DNA of 34,993 bases, from positions 1 through 34,993 of the forward strand of contig CANQWW010000008.1 in assembly GCA_947627655.1 (NCBI GenBank), given 5' to 3'. Below the pieces are notes generated by a model, which worked only from the letters and a program-made list of their open reading frames with translations, was not told where the DNA came from and ran no database searches. This document shows positions 1-8,770 of the stretch, in pieces. Origin of the DNA: an uncultured Acinetobacter sp. GTDB taxonomy: Bacteria > Pseudomonadota > Gammaproteobacteria > Pseudomonadales > Moraxellaceae. The translations under genes and the position numbers were made by a program. The first letter of the stretch is position 1; each line of letters opens with the position of its first letter.

Positions 1-294
1 GTTCTCATTTGGGTCTTTCCAAAGTAGGGTTTTGCCTACACAAAGCTATTTAAACTTTTAAACAAAATATGAGGCTGTGTAATATTTAACTATAAATATC
101 AATAAATTTCATATGGTTATTTTTTTTATTGCTTCATACAAGTCAAGTTAAAATTGTGGGGCAGCAGTGAGAGTTACCTAGGCTTTTAAGTATAGGGGGC
201 AAATATTAGGAATGATTTATTTGAAAATATAAAAATAAATTTCAACCAATTTTGATTGTCGTATAATCTTCTGCCATGACCAGATGATACATGG

Positions 295-1497
295 ATGCAT
301 ATGTCGGATACAGTCCAGGTTAAGATTACACCCTCTGCTTCACAGATGGTTTTACCTATTGTTTTTGCCGTTTCACTTGCTCACTTTCTCAATGACCTGA
401 TTCAGGCCTGCTTACCTGCAATCTATCCCATGTTGAAAAGCAACTATGACCTGAATTTTACCCAGATTGGGCTGATTTCTCTGATTTATCAGTTAACTGC
501 ATCTCTGTTACAGCCTTGGGTAGGTTTTTATACGGATAAATATCCAAAACCGTATTTATTACCTATAGGCATGGGTTTTACCTTGTTGGGTATTTTGTTG
601 CTGGCTTTATCACAGAGCTTTGGCATGTTACTGGTTGCTGCGGCGATTATCGGCATTGGTTCTTCGACCTTTCATCCGGAAGCATCCCGAGTAGCTCGTA
701 TGGCCTCTGGGGGGAAGCTGGGAACAGCACAATCAGCTTTTCAGGTCGGTGGAAATAGCGGTTCTGCAGTGGGACCTTTATTGGCTGCATTGATCATTAT
801 CCCGAATGGCCAGTCTTCAGCGGCATGGCTGATGTTATTTGCGGCTTTTGGTATATTTGTGCTGTATAAAGTCAGTCGCTGGACTGTACAACATAGTCAG
901 GCCCAATTAAAGAAAATGGGCGCACAGGCCAGCAGCAAATTACAAGGTATAACCCTGGTACGTGCGTTGGGGGTTATTGGGATCCTGATGATCGCTAAAT
1001 TTACCTATACCGTCAGCATCAGTAATTATTTCGCTTTTTATCTGATCGATAAATTTGGTATTTCTATTCGAGATGCACAGCTCTATCTATTTGCCTTTTT
1101 GGGCGCCGTGGCGCTGGGAACATTTTTTGGCGGTCCGATTGGTGACCGTATTGGCCGTAATGCAGTAATCTGGTTTTCTTTTCTGGGCATGGCTCCGTTT
1201 GCCTTACTCATGCCGTATGCCAATTTATTCTGGACCTGTATTTTTTCTATTTTTGCCGGCTTAATTCTTTCTTCAGCATTTTCAGCCATGGTGGTTTATG
1301 CACAAGAAGCTGTGCCTGGCCGGGTAGGAACCATTGCCGGTCTGATGTTTGGTGTCATGTTTGGCATCAGCGGCATTGCTGCAGCAGGTTTAGGTTATGT
1401 CGCGGATCACACCAGTATTGCCTGGGTATTCCAGTTATGTTCTTACTTGCCTTTGCTCGGCTTACTGAGCTTTTTCTTGCCCAAAACACAAAAATAA
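295..1497 (+). CDS. fsr: MFS exporter, fosmidomycin resistance (Fsr) type
   Basis: This is a 400-residue inner-membrane transporter of the major facilitator superfamily, with about 12 hydrophobic segments. The N-terminal half resembles the Fsr family: an AHFLNDLIQ-type first helix, then the loop 'GFYTDKYPKPY' (the MFS motif-A position) and 'GIGSSTFHPEASRVAR', which is characteristic of Fsr. In E. coli Fsr exports fosmidomycin; the natural substrate is uncertain. ATG codons at 295 and 301 are in frame and neither has a clear Shine-Dalgarno sequence, so the protein may be two residues shorter. A good terminator follows, and the convergent PII gene lies beyond it. Family assignment is firm; drug specificity is inferred. 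Confidence 0.85.
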   Translation: MHMSDTVQVKITPSASQMVLPIVFAVSLAHFLNDLIQACLPAIYPMLKSNYDLNFTQIGLISLIYQLTASLLQPWVGFYTDKYPKPYLLPIGMGFTLLGILLLALSQSFGMLLVAAAIIGIGSSTFHPEASRVARMASGGKLGTAQSAFQVGGNSGSAVGPLLAALIIIPNGQSSAAWLMLFAAFGIFVLYKVSRWTVQHSQAQLKKMGAQASSKLQGITLVRALGVIGILMIAKFTYTVSISNYFAFYLIDKFGISIRDAQLYLFAFLGAVALGTFFGGPIGDRIGRNAVIWFSFLGMAPFALLMPYANLFWTCIFSIFAGLILSSAFSAMVVYAQEAVPGRVGTIAGLMFGVMFGISGIAAAGLGYVADHTSIAWVFQLCSYLPLLGLLSFFLPKTQK

Positions 1498-1534
1498 CTT
1501 GAATCTGTGGTTCTTAATACGACGCTTGAACTAT

Positions 1535-1570
1535 ATAACCCCGGAAACTCAGTTTTTGGGGTTATTTTTT
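1535..1570 (+). terminator. Rho-independent terminator of fsr
   Basis: The arms ATAACCCC (1535-1542) and GGGGTTAT (1558-1565) enclose a smaller AAAC/GTTT hairpin, and a T-run follows directly. The T-run is on the plus strand only, so this serves fsr and not the convergent glnK. Confidence 0.8.
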
Positions 1571-1696
1571 ATGCTTAGATTTCTCGATCTCCCATACATG
1601 AGTGGTTGATCAACAGTCGCTTACACTATTTCTATATTCAATATAGCTGATCAAGGAAGATGATTAAACCTGCCAGATCTGCTAGTGAAAACCATC

Positions 1697-2035
1697 TTAC
1701 AAAGCGGCGTCACCCATTTCACCGGTACGGATTCGGATTACCTGTTCCAGTGTGGTCACAAAAATTTTACCATCACCAATTTTATCCGTACGGGCTGCCT
1801 GCATCAGTCCTTCGATAACCTGTTCTAGCATATCGTCGCTGACTGCAACTTCGACTTTTACTTTGGGTAAAAATTCGACATGATATTCTGCCCCACGATA
1901 CATTTCTGTATGACCTTTCTGGCGGCCGGCACCCTTGACTTCAGTTATAGTGAGGCCATGAACGCCTTGATGCGACAGCTCAATGCGAACATCATCAAGT
2001 TTGAAGGGATTAATAATGGCGGTTATGAGCTTCAT
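1697..2035 (-). CDS. glnK: PII nitrogen regulatory protein, GlnK-like
   Basis: This is a 112-residue PII signalling protein, the standard family length. PII trimers sense ATP/ADP and 2-oxoglutarate and control ammonium transport, glutamine synthetase adenylylation and NtrB. The T-loop is intact (GRQKGHTEMYRGAEYHVEF) with the uridylylation tyrosine at Tyr51; the C-terminal signature 'KIGDGKIFV' and 'RIRTGE' are present. The opening MKL and the final AAL are more like GlnK than GlnB of E. coli. GGAG lies 7 nt before the ATG on the minus strand. glnK normally precedes amtB, but here the downstream neighbour is the convergent fsr, so the gene stands alone. The family is certain; GlnK against GlnB is a judgement. 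Confidence 0.88.
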   Translation of the reverse strand: MKLITAIINPFKLDDVRIELSHQGVHGLTITEVKGAGRQKGHTEMYRGAEYHVEFLPKVKVEVAVSDDMLEQVIEGLMQAARTDKIGDGKIFVTTLEQVIRIRTGEMGDAAL

Positions 2036-2436
2036 CTTAATCTCCAGAGCGAATGATATGTATTAAAAATAAAGGGGAAATATAGAATAAACAATTTAAA
2101 TATGTATTTTTTATGAAAAATAAGAAAAGTAGAAGCCGTAGAAGATGATTGATTTTTTAAATTAACTATTTGGCCATAAAAGGCTGGATGAAGGTTTTAA
2201 TGCATAATTTTTCATTTTTCCTAAACAATCATTGATGTTAATCACACTTAATCCCATAAGTGTAAAAACTCCTACATTTTTATAATAAATTTAATAAATT
2301 CATATTGTTAAATATGTATTTATAGGGCTTTTTAGCAAAGGCTAGAAAAGGGAAAAATTGCCTCGAAAATTGAACTTTCCAAATAGATTTAGATAAGTTA
2401 AAAATACGCACATTGTTAATGTTTGTAATTTTTTGT
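2036..2436. other. Intergenic region between glnK and the M48 gene, with a small inverted repeat
   Basis: This AT-rich, gene-free stretch separates divergent genes. It holds the perfect inverted repeat ACACTTA (2244-2250) / TAAGTGT (2257-2263) with a 6-nt spacer, and a TATAAT hexamer at 2281-2286 pointing at the protease gene. No good -35 box lies at the right distance, and I see no RpoN -24/-12 element for glnK. The inverted repeat could be an operator, but nothing else supports that. Confidence 0.4.
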
Positions 2437-3450
2437 ATGAAAATTTTATTTGCAGCCTTAGTTGCTGCTGGGGTTTTAACTGGCTGTGCAAGCAGTACAC
2501 AGCTCGGCTATGGGTCTGAGCGTAAACAACTCATGTTGCTCTCTCAAAAAATGGTGGAGCGTCAAGCTGACCGAGCATTTACAAAGAGTTCCGGGATCAC
2601 GAAAAAACAATACTTATCCGATCACGAGATTCACTGTGCCAAAATTATGAATCGCATGATCCCTTATGCAGACCATTTTATTGCCGAAGATCGGATGATT
2701 CAGTGGGGCATTCATTTATATCATTCCAATAAGACCAATGCTGGTGCATTGGCTAACGGCATGATCTTAATGAGTCATAAAATGGCCAGTCATCACATGC
2801 TGACGGATGATGCACTGGCTTATATTTTAGCGCATGAAATGGCGCATGTATTACGTGAGCATCATCGTGAATCTAAAAGCTGGAAATATGTCATTAGCCC
2901 CGCTTTATTAGGTACCACAGTGCTTACAGCAGGTACATCTGCTTTCCTCACGGGTGCGCTGCATGATGGTTATGGAGGGAGTAGTCAGCGGCTGCAGGAG
3001 AAAGAGGCCGATTTACTTGGTTTAGAACTCATGGCCAAAGCTGGTTATCAGCCTGAACAGGCGATTCAGGTATTTGCCAAGTTTTATCCAACCTTTTTAA
3101 AAGAATATCCTGTGCTAAGCAAGTTGCCTTCCTTTATGCAGCGACATCCTTCTTTAAAAAAACGTTTGGCTTATACTGAAGAAAATCTTGACGAAGTCAT
3201 GGCGCTTTATCAGAAAAGTAGTAGTGAACAAAAAGCTTCAAAAAATTTAATTTCCATTCGACCCGATCCGCGTACTATGGTATTGATCAATGGTCAGTTA
3301 ATTCCGAATGTAAATATTGCCTCAATCTATAAAGATGCACAGGGTCAATTGCATTATGAGTTAAAACCCACCATTCAGCCGCAAGAAATTGCCGGAACAC
3401 CTGCAAGCATTCCAGCGCCTCAAACCACAGCTGCTAAAAAAATCTTATAA
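2437..3450 (+). CDS. M48 family zinc metalloprotease, putative lipoprotein
   Basis: This 337-residue protein reads as a periplasm-facing zinc protease anchored as a lipoprotein. From the ATG at 2437 it opens with MKILFAALVAAGVLTGC, a type II signal peptide with lipobox LTGC and Cys17 as the lipidated residue. The zinc site HEMAH (His133, Glu134, His137) sits in 'AYILAHEMAHVLREHH', and 'EKEADLLGLELM' supplies the third ligand region, as in M48 proteases such as BepA and LoiP. A longer start (TTG 2413 or ATG 2419) is in frame but would push the signal peptide inward, and no start has a clear ribosome-binding site. The family suggests outer-membrane protein quality control; the target is unknown. 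Confidence 0.85.
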   Translation: MKILFAALVAAGVLTGCASSTQLGYGSERKQLMLLSQKMVERQADRAFTKSSGITKKQYLSDHEIHCAKIMNRMIPYADHFIAEDRMIQWGIHLYHSNKTNAGALANGMILMSHKMASHHMLTDDALAYILAHEMAHVLREHHRESKSWKYVISPALLGTTVLTAGTSAFLTGALHDGYGGSSQRLQEKEADLLGLELMAKAGYQPEQAIQVFAKFYPTFLKEYPVLSKLPSFMQRHPSLKKRLAYTEENLDEVMALYQKSSSEQKASKNLISIRPDPRTMVLINGQLIPNVNIASIYKDAQGQLHYELKPTIQPQEIAGTPASIPAPQTTAAKKIL

Positions 3451-3472
3451 GCTGAGAGGAGGAAAGCTTATA
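3446..3472 (+). repeat. Inverted repeat over the stop codon of the M48 gene
   Basis: TATAAGCT (3446-3453) and AGCTTATA (3465-3472) flank the loop GAGAGGAGGAA. The TAA stop lies in the left arm. It could be a weak terminator, but no T-run follows. The purine-rich loop resembles a Shine-Dalgarno sequence but has no sensible start codon after it. Confidence 0.4.
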
Positions 3473-3546
3473 TATTTACCAGAACTCAACATGCAGTCAG
3501 TGGCTTCAGCTTAGACTTCTTATAGGTCATAGAACGGATAAGCTGA

Positions 3547-3750
3547 ATGAAACTGAATTCAACAGAGTTAACCGCCAAGCTGCTGACTGCAAATTGGACC
3601 CGAGAGCAGGATATTTATCTAATCGAAAATAATCATTTACCGATCGAACAACTTTGTGAACAGTTAAAATTCAGTGCAGAGCACATCCAGGCACGTCGTA
3701 AAGTTCTGGGACTAATGACACGCAGCAAGCAGCTACGCAAACTCTGGTAG
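3547..3750 (+). CDS. Small basic protein, Myb/SANT- or HTH-like
   Basis: This is a 67-residue basic protein that I cannot assign to a named family. The stretch 'NWTREQDIYLIENNHLPIEQLCEQLKFS' recalls the W-T-x-E-x-D opening of Myb/SANT-like modules, and is followed by 'AEHIQARRKVLGL', which could be a recognition helix. The C-terminus is Lys/Arg rich. DNA binding is therefore plausible but unproven. The gene ends 2 bp from the convergent marC stop codon, a compact tail-to-tail arrangement. The ribosome-binding site is not obvious. Confidence 0.6.
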   Translation: MKLNSTELTAKLLTANWTREQDIYLIENNHLPIEQLCEQLKFSAEHIQARRKVLGLMTRSKQLRKLW

Positions 3751-3752
3751 GG

Positions 3753-4361
3753 TTAACTCTGTATAATCCCACTAACACCGGTCACAATCATGTCAATCGC
3801 AATGGTACCAATCAGTAAAGCGGCTACACGCCCCACAATATCCACATATAAATCTATGTAATTGGAATATTTGTGCTGTAGGTGATCATGTAGGTATTTC
3901 ATTAAAATTAACAGGCTACAGGTTAAAAACAGGGTAGAAAAGATCACCAGAATCATTTGCCATAAACTGAGCTGAATCCCAGTGATTACTGAAGCAGAAA
4001 TAGTGCCTGGCCCAATCATAAACGGCATGGCAATGGTCCCTGCCAGATGATTCGGCGCGCCCCGCATCACGCCAATCGTATCAGCACCTTCAAAGACATA
4101 ACGGTAACCAATCACCAAAAAGATGATGCCGCCAAAAATCTGAAAGGACTCAAACCGGACATGCAATACTTCATTAAAGAAGGCCTCACCGGTTTTAGCG
4201 AAAATGATAAAGACAATAAAGCTGATCAGACTGCCCTGAATCAATGCCATATTGAAGACTCTAGCCTCGGAATTACGGATAATTCCGAGCATATAGATAC
4301 TCATCAAAAATGGATTGAGTAAGGAAAAAAACAGGGCAAAAGCATTCAGACTTTCAGACAT
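3753..4361 (-). CDS. marC: MarC family integral membrane protein
   Basis: This 202-residue polytopic membrane protein of the MarC/UPF0056 family has about six hydrophobic segments. Recognisable family features are the opening 'FALFFSLLNPF', the central 'FQIFGGIIFLVIGYRYVF' and 'AMPFMIGPGTISASVI'. The function is unsettled; the old link to multiple antibiotic resistance has not held up. AGGA lies about 8 nt before the ATG. It begins 26 bp after the betT stop codon on the same strand, so cotranscription with betT is likely. That would place a MarC protein under osmotic or choline control, but this is inference from spacing. Confidence 0.85.
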   Translation of the reverse strand: MSESLNAFALFFSLLNPFLMSIYMLGIIRNSEARVFNMALIQGSLISFIVFIIFAKTGEAFFNEVLHVRFESFQIFGGIIFLVIGYRYVFEGADTIGVMRGAPNHLAGTIAMPFMIGPGTISASVITGIQLSLWQMILVIFSTLFLTCSLLILMKYLHDHLQHKYSNYIDLYVDIVGRVAALLIGTIAIDMIVTGVSGIIQS

Positions 4362-4387
4362 TTTCTCGTCCTTTCAAAGGGGCCAGA

Positions 4388-6424
4388 TTAATTTTCCCGG
4401 TCCGGAAATAATGGTCGTTTGCCCGGACTGATCCGATTGATATGCAGGTACATCATATGACGCTCATATTTATCCAGAATGTCATTAATCACTTGCTCTT
4501 TGCCATAACCGACCAGGTCATTGCCTTGCGAACCTTCAAACAGATAGCTTTCTAAGCGGTAGTAATAGCGTTTGGTACGTTTACCACGTGAGCTAAAATT
4601 CGGGGTGGCATAGCGAACCGGCCAGATTTCATAGACAAAGTTCTCTTCATTATCAAGTTGTATGGTCAAGTCCAAATGGTACAGTTCAGGTTCTTCATCC
4701 AGTGGTTTTTCCTGCACATCGACCTGTATGCCCTTACTCATAAGTTCAGCTGCAACGGCCTCAATGGCAGGTCGGCATACTTCATCGAGCATGGTCCGAG
4801 TTTGCGACAGGCTAGGATGCAACATCACGCGACTTAGCCGTTTTTTCCAGTTGAAGATATCGACGTTACCGACCACCGGTGCTGCATTCATACTGGTACT
4901 GGCCTGACGGAAATCCTCTAAACGTAGCGACTTATACAGACCGGCCATGACGAAGAAAATGACAAAACTGAAGGGCAGCCCCATGATGATCGTGGTGTTT
5001 TGCAAGGCCGTCACCCCATTGGCCATGAGCATAGCCAAGGTCAGTAAACCGATCGCAATCGCCCAAAATACACTTAGCCAGCGTGGAGAATCATGTTCGA
5101 TATTGCTAAATTTGGTGGTGAAATTCCCCAGCACCAAGGCACCTGAATCCGCTGAAGTCACATAAAACAGCAGCCCGGTAATGGTGGCCACGCCCGCTAC
5201 AAACATAAAGCCAGGATATTGTGCCAACAGGTCATAAAAACCATGGGCCGGATTCTCTAGCACAGTCGTCGCTAGCTGAGTATTACCATCAAACATCACA
5301 CTATACAGTGCACTATTACCGAAAATAGACAACCAGGTCAGGGTAAATAACAGAGGAATAACCAAAGTCCCGGTGACAAATTCACGGATGGTACGACCAC
5401 GGGAAATACGCGCCAGGAATAAGCCTACAAACGGAGACCAGGCAATCCACCAAGCCCAGAAGAATAAAGTCCAGTTGTTCATCCACTCTTTCGGCTGTTC
5501 AAAGGGAAAGCTGGTCAGAGATAATTTGGGGAACTGGCTGATATAATCACCGAAGTTCTGAATCAGTGCGGCCAATAAGAATTCAGTATTGCCTACCAGC
5601 AAAATAAACAGCAGCAGTCCAATCGAGACATAAATATTGATTTCAGAAAGAATCCGGATTCCCTTATTTACCCCGGTAGTGACCGAAATCACCGTAATCA
5701 CCACGGCGACCGCAATCAGGGCTGTTTGCATCCAGAGGTTTTCTGGTAAACCAAACAGCACATGCAAGCCATAATTGAGCTGTACCACCCCAATACCACA
5801 GGTGGTGGCAATCCCGAAAATGGTTCCCAAAACGGCGGCTGTATCTACAGTATGGCCGATAGGACCATGAATTTTTTTCCCGAAAATAGGAAAGAGTGCC
5901 GAACGGATGGTGAGGGGCAAGTTATAGCGATAACTGAAGTAACCCAAAGCGACGCCAATTAAAGCATACATGCTCCAGCCAGTGAGACCATAATGGAACA
6001 AGGTCCAAACCATCGACTGACGTGCGGCTTCGTAGGTTTCTCCAGCTCTCACGGGCGGATGAATATAGTGAGATAACGGCTCTGCCACCGAGAAAAACAT
6101 TAAGTCAATCCCGATCCCGGCTGAGAATAGCATCGCCGACCAGCTCAACAAGCTGAATTCAGGTTTGGAGTGTTTGGGCCCTAATTTGATATCGCCATAA
6201 CGGGAACAGGCAATAAAAACAATAAAGACAAAATAGAGCGTAGCAGCAAGGAGGTAATACCAGCTAAATGTACGACTGACCCAATTTAAAATATTAATGA
6301 TGACCTGATTGGCCTGTTCATTAAATAGGATGGTAGCAATGGAAAATAGCAGAATCAGGGTGGCTGAAACAAAGAACACCACTTTATTCAGACTATCTTG
6401 CATTGGTTCATTTTTCTTTTGCAT
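4388..6424 (-). CDS. betT: BCCT family choline/betaine transporter BetT
   Basis: This is a 678-residue secondary transporter of the betaine-choline-carnitine family, essentially the length of E. coli BetT (677). It has about 12 membrane segments and the BCCT signature 'FFWAWWIAWSPFVGLFLARIS', which forms the tryptophan box for the trimethylammonium group. The family glycine-rich segment and 'TSADSGALVLG' are also present. The last ~160 residues form a cytoplasmic domain, which in BetT tunes activity to osmolarity. Divergence from betIBA supports choline as substrate, to be oxidised to glycine betaine. ATGs at 6424 and 6403 are both possible starts and neither has a strong ribosome-binding site. 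Probably cotranscribed with marC. Confidence 0.92.
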   Translation of the reverse strand: MQKKNEPMQDSLNKVVFFVSATLILLFSIATILFNEQANQVIINILNWVSRTFSWYYLLAATLYFVFIVFIACSRYGDIKLGPKHSKPEFSLLSWSAMLFSAGIGIDLMFFSVAEPLSHYIHPPVRAGETYEAARQSMVWTLFHYGLTGWSMYALIGVALGYFSYRYNLPLTIRSALFPIFGKKIHGPIGHTVDTAAVLGTIFGIATTCGIGVVQLNYGLHVLFGLPENLWMQTALIAVAVVITVISVTTGVNKGIRILSEINIYVSIGLLLFILLVGNTEFLLAALIQNFGDYISQFPKLSLTSFPFEQPKEWMNNWTLFFWAWWIAWSPFVGLFLARISRGRTIREFVTGTLVIPLLFTLTWLSIFGNSALYSVMFDGNTQLATTVLENPAHGFYDLLAQYPGFMFVAGVATITGLLFYVTSADSGALVLGNFTTKFSNIEHDSPRWLSVFWAIAIGLLTLAMLMANGVTALQNTTIIMGLPFSFVIFFVMAGLYKSLRLEDFRQASTSMNAAPVVGNVDIFNWKKRLSRVMLHPSLSQTRTMLDEVCRPAIEAVAAELMSKGIQVDVQEKPLDEEPELYHLDLTIQLDNEENFVYEIWPVRYATPNFSSRGKRTKRYYYRLESYLFEGSQGNDLVGYGKEQVINDILDKYERHMMYLHINRISPGKRPLFPDREN

Positions 6425-6458
6425 AAATCTGTGACCATGGTTTTATTGCCGAATGATC

Positions 6459-6558
6459 TACAGCGCAGTGCGATTTGAAGTATGCGCTTCTCATTAGTCT
6501 TTATACATTTGACCAATTACAAACATTTGCAAATCCAAAACAAACTGCGCTGTACATC
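6459..6558. promoter_or_regulatory. Inverted 15-bp element in both divergent bet promoters
   Basis: ACTGCGCTGTASATC occurs twice head-to-head in the betT-betI intergenic region. On the plus strand it lies at 6544-6558 (S = C); on the minus strand it runs from 6469 down to 6455 (S = G). The first 11 bases match perfectly and each copy points towards its own gene. The plus copy sits near the -35 region of betI. This suggests a regulator, additional to BetI, that acts on both promoters. Confidence 0.55.
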
Positions 6559-6574
6559 TTGGGTTGAACGGTAC

Positions 6575-6580
6575 TATAAT
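6575..6580 (+). promoter_or_regulatory. -10 box of the betIBA promoter
   Basis: A perfect TATAAT lies directly before the BetI palindrome. The best -35 candidate is TGTACA at 6551-6556 (18-bp spacer, 4 of 6 matches). Transcription would then start inside the palindrome, so a bound repressor would block the promoter. Confidence 0.55.
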
Positions 6581-6610
6581 TTTTATTGATTGAACGTTCA
6601 ATTAAAAAAA
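6581..6610. promoter_or_regulatory. BetI operator
   Basis: ATTGAACGTTCAAT (6589-6602) is a perfect 14-bp palindrome. The symmetry extends to 6581-6610 with 13 of 15 positions paired. Its sequence and its place at the betI promoter fit the known BetI operator, whose repression is relieved by choline in E. coli. One site could serve betIBA directly and betT less directly, because the betT start is about 160 bp away. Confidence 0.75.
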
Positions 6611-6681
6611 CGTTTTTTAATGTTAATCATGTTGCTGGTCAGCAGGGTTTAATTTTTACATCCGTTATTCAGGTTAGTGTT

Positions 6682-7260
6682 ATGCCGAAAGTAGGTATGC
6701 AACCGATCCGTCGTCAACAATTGATTGACGCGACCTTATCCGCTGTCAATGAGCTGGGCTTTGGTGAAACGTCAATTAGTCAGATTGCACAACGTGCAGG
6801 CGTATCAACAGGCATCATTAGTCATTATTTTGGTGGGAAAAATGGGTTGATTGAAGCAACAATGCGTTACTTATTGCAGCAATTAGGTAATGTTGTAGCT
6901 GAGATTAAGGCTGGGGTAGATGACTCACCTGAACAGCGATTACTGGCGATTGTACGGGGTAATTTTAGCACGCCCCAGACTGATAAAGCCGCGATGAAAG
7001 TCTGGTTGGCCTTTTGGGCCAGCAGTCTGCATCACCCTGAATTACACCGTTTACAGCAGGTCAACCACTACCGTCTGCACTCCAACCTGAAATATGAGTT
7101 CATGAAAGTTTTGCCTAAACAGCGGGCTGAGCAAGCCGCACAAGGTTTAGCAGCACTCATTGACGGATTTTGGCTGAGAGGGGCATTGGTCAGTGGCGAA
7201 ATTGATCCGGCCTTACCGATCCAACTGTGTAGTGAATACATCCAACAGCAACTCAAATAA
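6682..7260 (+). CDS. betI: Choline-responsive TetR-family repressor BetI
   Basis: This is a 192-residue repressor. The first 60 residues are the TetR helix-turn-helix: '[32 protein letters not shown]' is almost the same as E. coli BetI. The ligand domain keeps the family stretches '[22 protein letters not shown]' and '[15 protein letters not shown]'. The open frame runs back to 6586, but homology to MPKLGMQSIRR and an AGGT 8 nt upstream place the start at ATG 6682; the 5' extension carries the operator and would not normally be coding. BetI represses bet transcription until choline is present. It leads a betI-betB-betA operon with short spacers (20 and 14 bp). Confidence 0.93.
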   Translation: MPKVGMQPIRRQQLIDATLSAVNELGFGETSISQIAQRAGVSTGIISHYFGGKNGLIEATMRYLLQQLGNVVAEIKAGVDDSPEQRLLAIVRGNFSTPQTDKAAMKVWLAFWASSLHHPELHRLQQVNHYRLHSNLKYEFMKVLPKQRAEQAAQGLAALIDGFWLRGALVSGEIDPALPIQLCSEYIQQQLK

Positions 7261-7280
7261 TCACTTGCGAGGGAATTCCA

Positions 7281-8756
7281 TTGACAAGATTTAAATTACA
7301 GCGTCCCTATATTCATGGACAATATGTCGATGCAACATCCAATAGCAGCTTTGAAACCATTAACCCTGCAACAGGTCAAGTACTTGCAGAAGTACAGATT
7401 TGCAGCAAGCAGGATATTGACCGTGCTGTAGAATCCGCCCAGAAGGGACAAAAAGTCTGGGCAGCAATGACAGCCATAGAGCGGTCCCGGATTCTGAATA
7501 AAGCCGTTGCCATTTTAAGAGAGCGTAATGATGAGCTGGCAGAACTGGAAAGTCTGGACAGTGGGAAGGCCTTCAGTGAAACCTCAGCTGTCGACATCGC
7601 TACCGGTGCCGATGTGTTGGAATATTATGCCGGTATTTTACCTGCACTTGAAGGCCAGCAAATCCCGCTACGTAGCAGCTCTTTTGTCTATACCCGCCGT
7701 GAGCCATTAGGAGTTGTTGCCGGAATTGGCGCTTGGAACTATCCGATCCAGATCGCTCTATGGAAATCTGCGCCGGCACTGGCGGCAGGTAATGCAATGA
7801 TCTTTAAAGCCAGTGAAGTTACGCCTTTAACGGCATTAAAACTGGCAGAGATTTATACCCAGGCGGGTGTGCCGCATGGTGTCTTTAATGTAGTCACTGG
7901 CAGTGGAGAAATTGGCGGCTATCTGACCTCACATCCTGATATTGCGAAAGTCTCCTTTACGGGTGGGGTGCCGACTGGCAAGAAAGTTATGGCTCAGGCT
8001 GCCAATTCCAGCTTGAAAGAAGTCACTATGGAGCTTGGGGGTAAATCTCCACTGATTATCTGCGAAGATGCAGATCTGGATCTGGCAGCGGATATTGCCA
8101 TGATGGCCAATTTCTACAGTTCCGGTCAGGTCTGCACCAACGGCACCCGGGTGTTTGTGCCTGATGCCTTAAAAACAGAATTTGAAGAAAAGATCTTGGC
8201 TCGCATGCCTTACATCCGGATGGGTGATCCTTTAGATCCTGACTCCAATTTTGGTCCAGTTTCCAGCTTTTCCCACATGGAAAAAGTGCTGGGTTATATC
8301 GAGCAGGGCAAAAAGGAAGGAGCACGCTTGATCTACGGCGGTGGTCGTGCTGAAGAGGAACAATTTGCCAATGGTGCTTATGTGCTTCCAACGGTATTTG
8401 CCGATTGTCGGGATGATATGACTATCGTTCGTGAAGAGATCTTCGGTCCGGTCATGAGCATCTTAAGCTATGACACGGAAGAAGAGGTCATTCGTCGTGC
8501 CAATGCGACAGATTACGGTCTGGCAGCGGGGGTTGTGACGCCTGATCTGGCCCGCGCTCACCGCATTATCCATCAGGTAGAAGCAGGTATCTGCTGGATC
8601 AATACTTGGGGTGAGTCACCGGCAGAAATGCCTGTCGGTGGTTATAAGCACTCTGGTATTGGCCGGGAAAATGGCATCGTCACCCTACAGCATTACACAC
8701 AGACCAAGTCGGTACAGGTGGAATTAAGCTCATTCCAATCCGTGTTTAGTGCCTAA
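7281..8756 (+). CDS. betB: Betaine aldehyde dehydrogenase BetB
   Basis: This 491-residue NAD(P)-dependent aldehyde dehydrogenase converts betaine aldehyde to glycine betaine, the second step from choline. The sequence is close to E. coli BetB throughout: '[24 protein letters not shown]' region, general base Glu251 in 'MELGGKSP', nucleophile Cys285 in '[13 protein letters not shown]', and '[27 protein letters not shown]' near the end. The start is TTG at 7281, behind GAGGGA; no upstream ATG is available in frame and the resulting N-terminus '[16 protein letters not shown]' aligns with the family. The TTG start may lower BetB yield relative to BetA. Confidence 0.95.
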   Translation: MTRFKLQRPYIHGQYVDATSNSSFETINPATGQVLAEVQICSKQDIDRAVESAQKGQKVWAAMTAIERSRILNKAVAILRERNDELAELESLDSGKAFSETSAVDIATGADVLEYYAGILPALEGQQIPLRSSSFVYTRREPLGVVAGIGAWNYPIQIALWKSAPALAAGNAMIFKASEVTPLTALKLAEIYTQAGVPHGVFNVVTGSGEIGGYLTSHPDIAKVSFTGGVPTGKKVMAQAANSSLKEVTMELGGKSPLIICEDADLDLAADIAMMANFYSSGQVCTNGTRVFVPDALKTEFEEKILARMPYIRMGDPLDPDSNFGPVSSFSHMEKVLGYIEQGKKEGARLIYGGGRAEEEQFANGAYVLPTVFADCRDDMTIVREEIFGPVMSILSYDTEEEVIRRANATDYGLAAGVVTPDLARAHRIIHQVEAGICWINTWGESPAEMPVGGYKHSGIGRENGIVTLQHYTQTKSVQVELSSFQSVFSA

Positions 8757-8770
8757 GGAGAAGCAGCCAG

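Noticed and set aside
1..294. Hairpin GTAGG/CCTAC at 24-39 as a terminator
   Set aside because: Arms are 5 bp with no T-run; the start of the window gives too little context.
3454..3464. GAGGAGG as a ribosome-binding site for a small gene
   Set aside because: The next ATG (3491) opens a 7-codon frame; no useful gene follows.
6564..6569. TTGAAC as the -35 box of betI
   Set aside because: It is only 5 bp from the TATAAT; the spacing is impossible for a promoter.
6586..6681. Extended N-terminus of BetI
   Set aside because: The sequence contains the operator; homology begins at [11 protein letters not shown] (ATG 6682).
8056..8391. Long opposite-strand frames within betB, betA, tct and other genes
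   Set aside because: They lie fully inside well-supported genes and show no family features; they are shadows of codon use.
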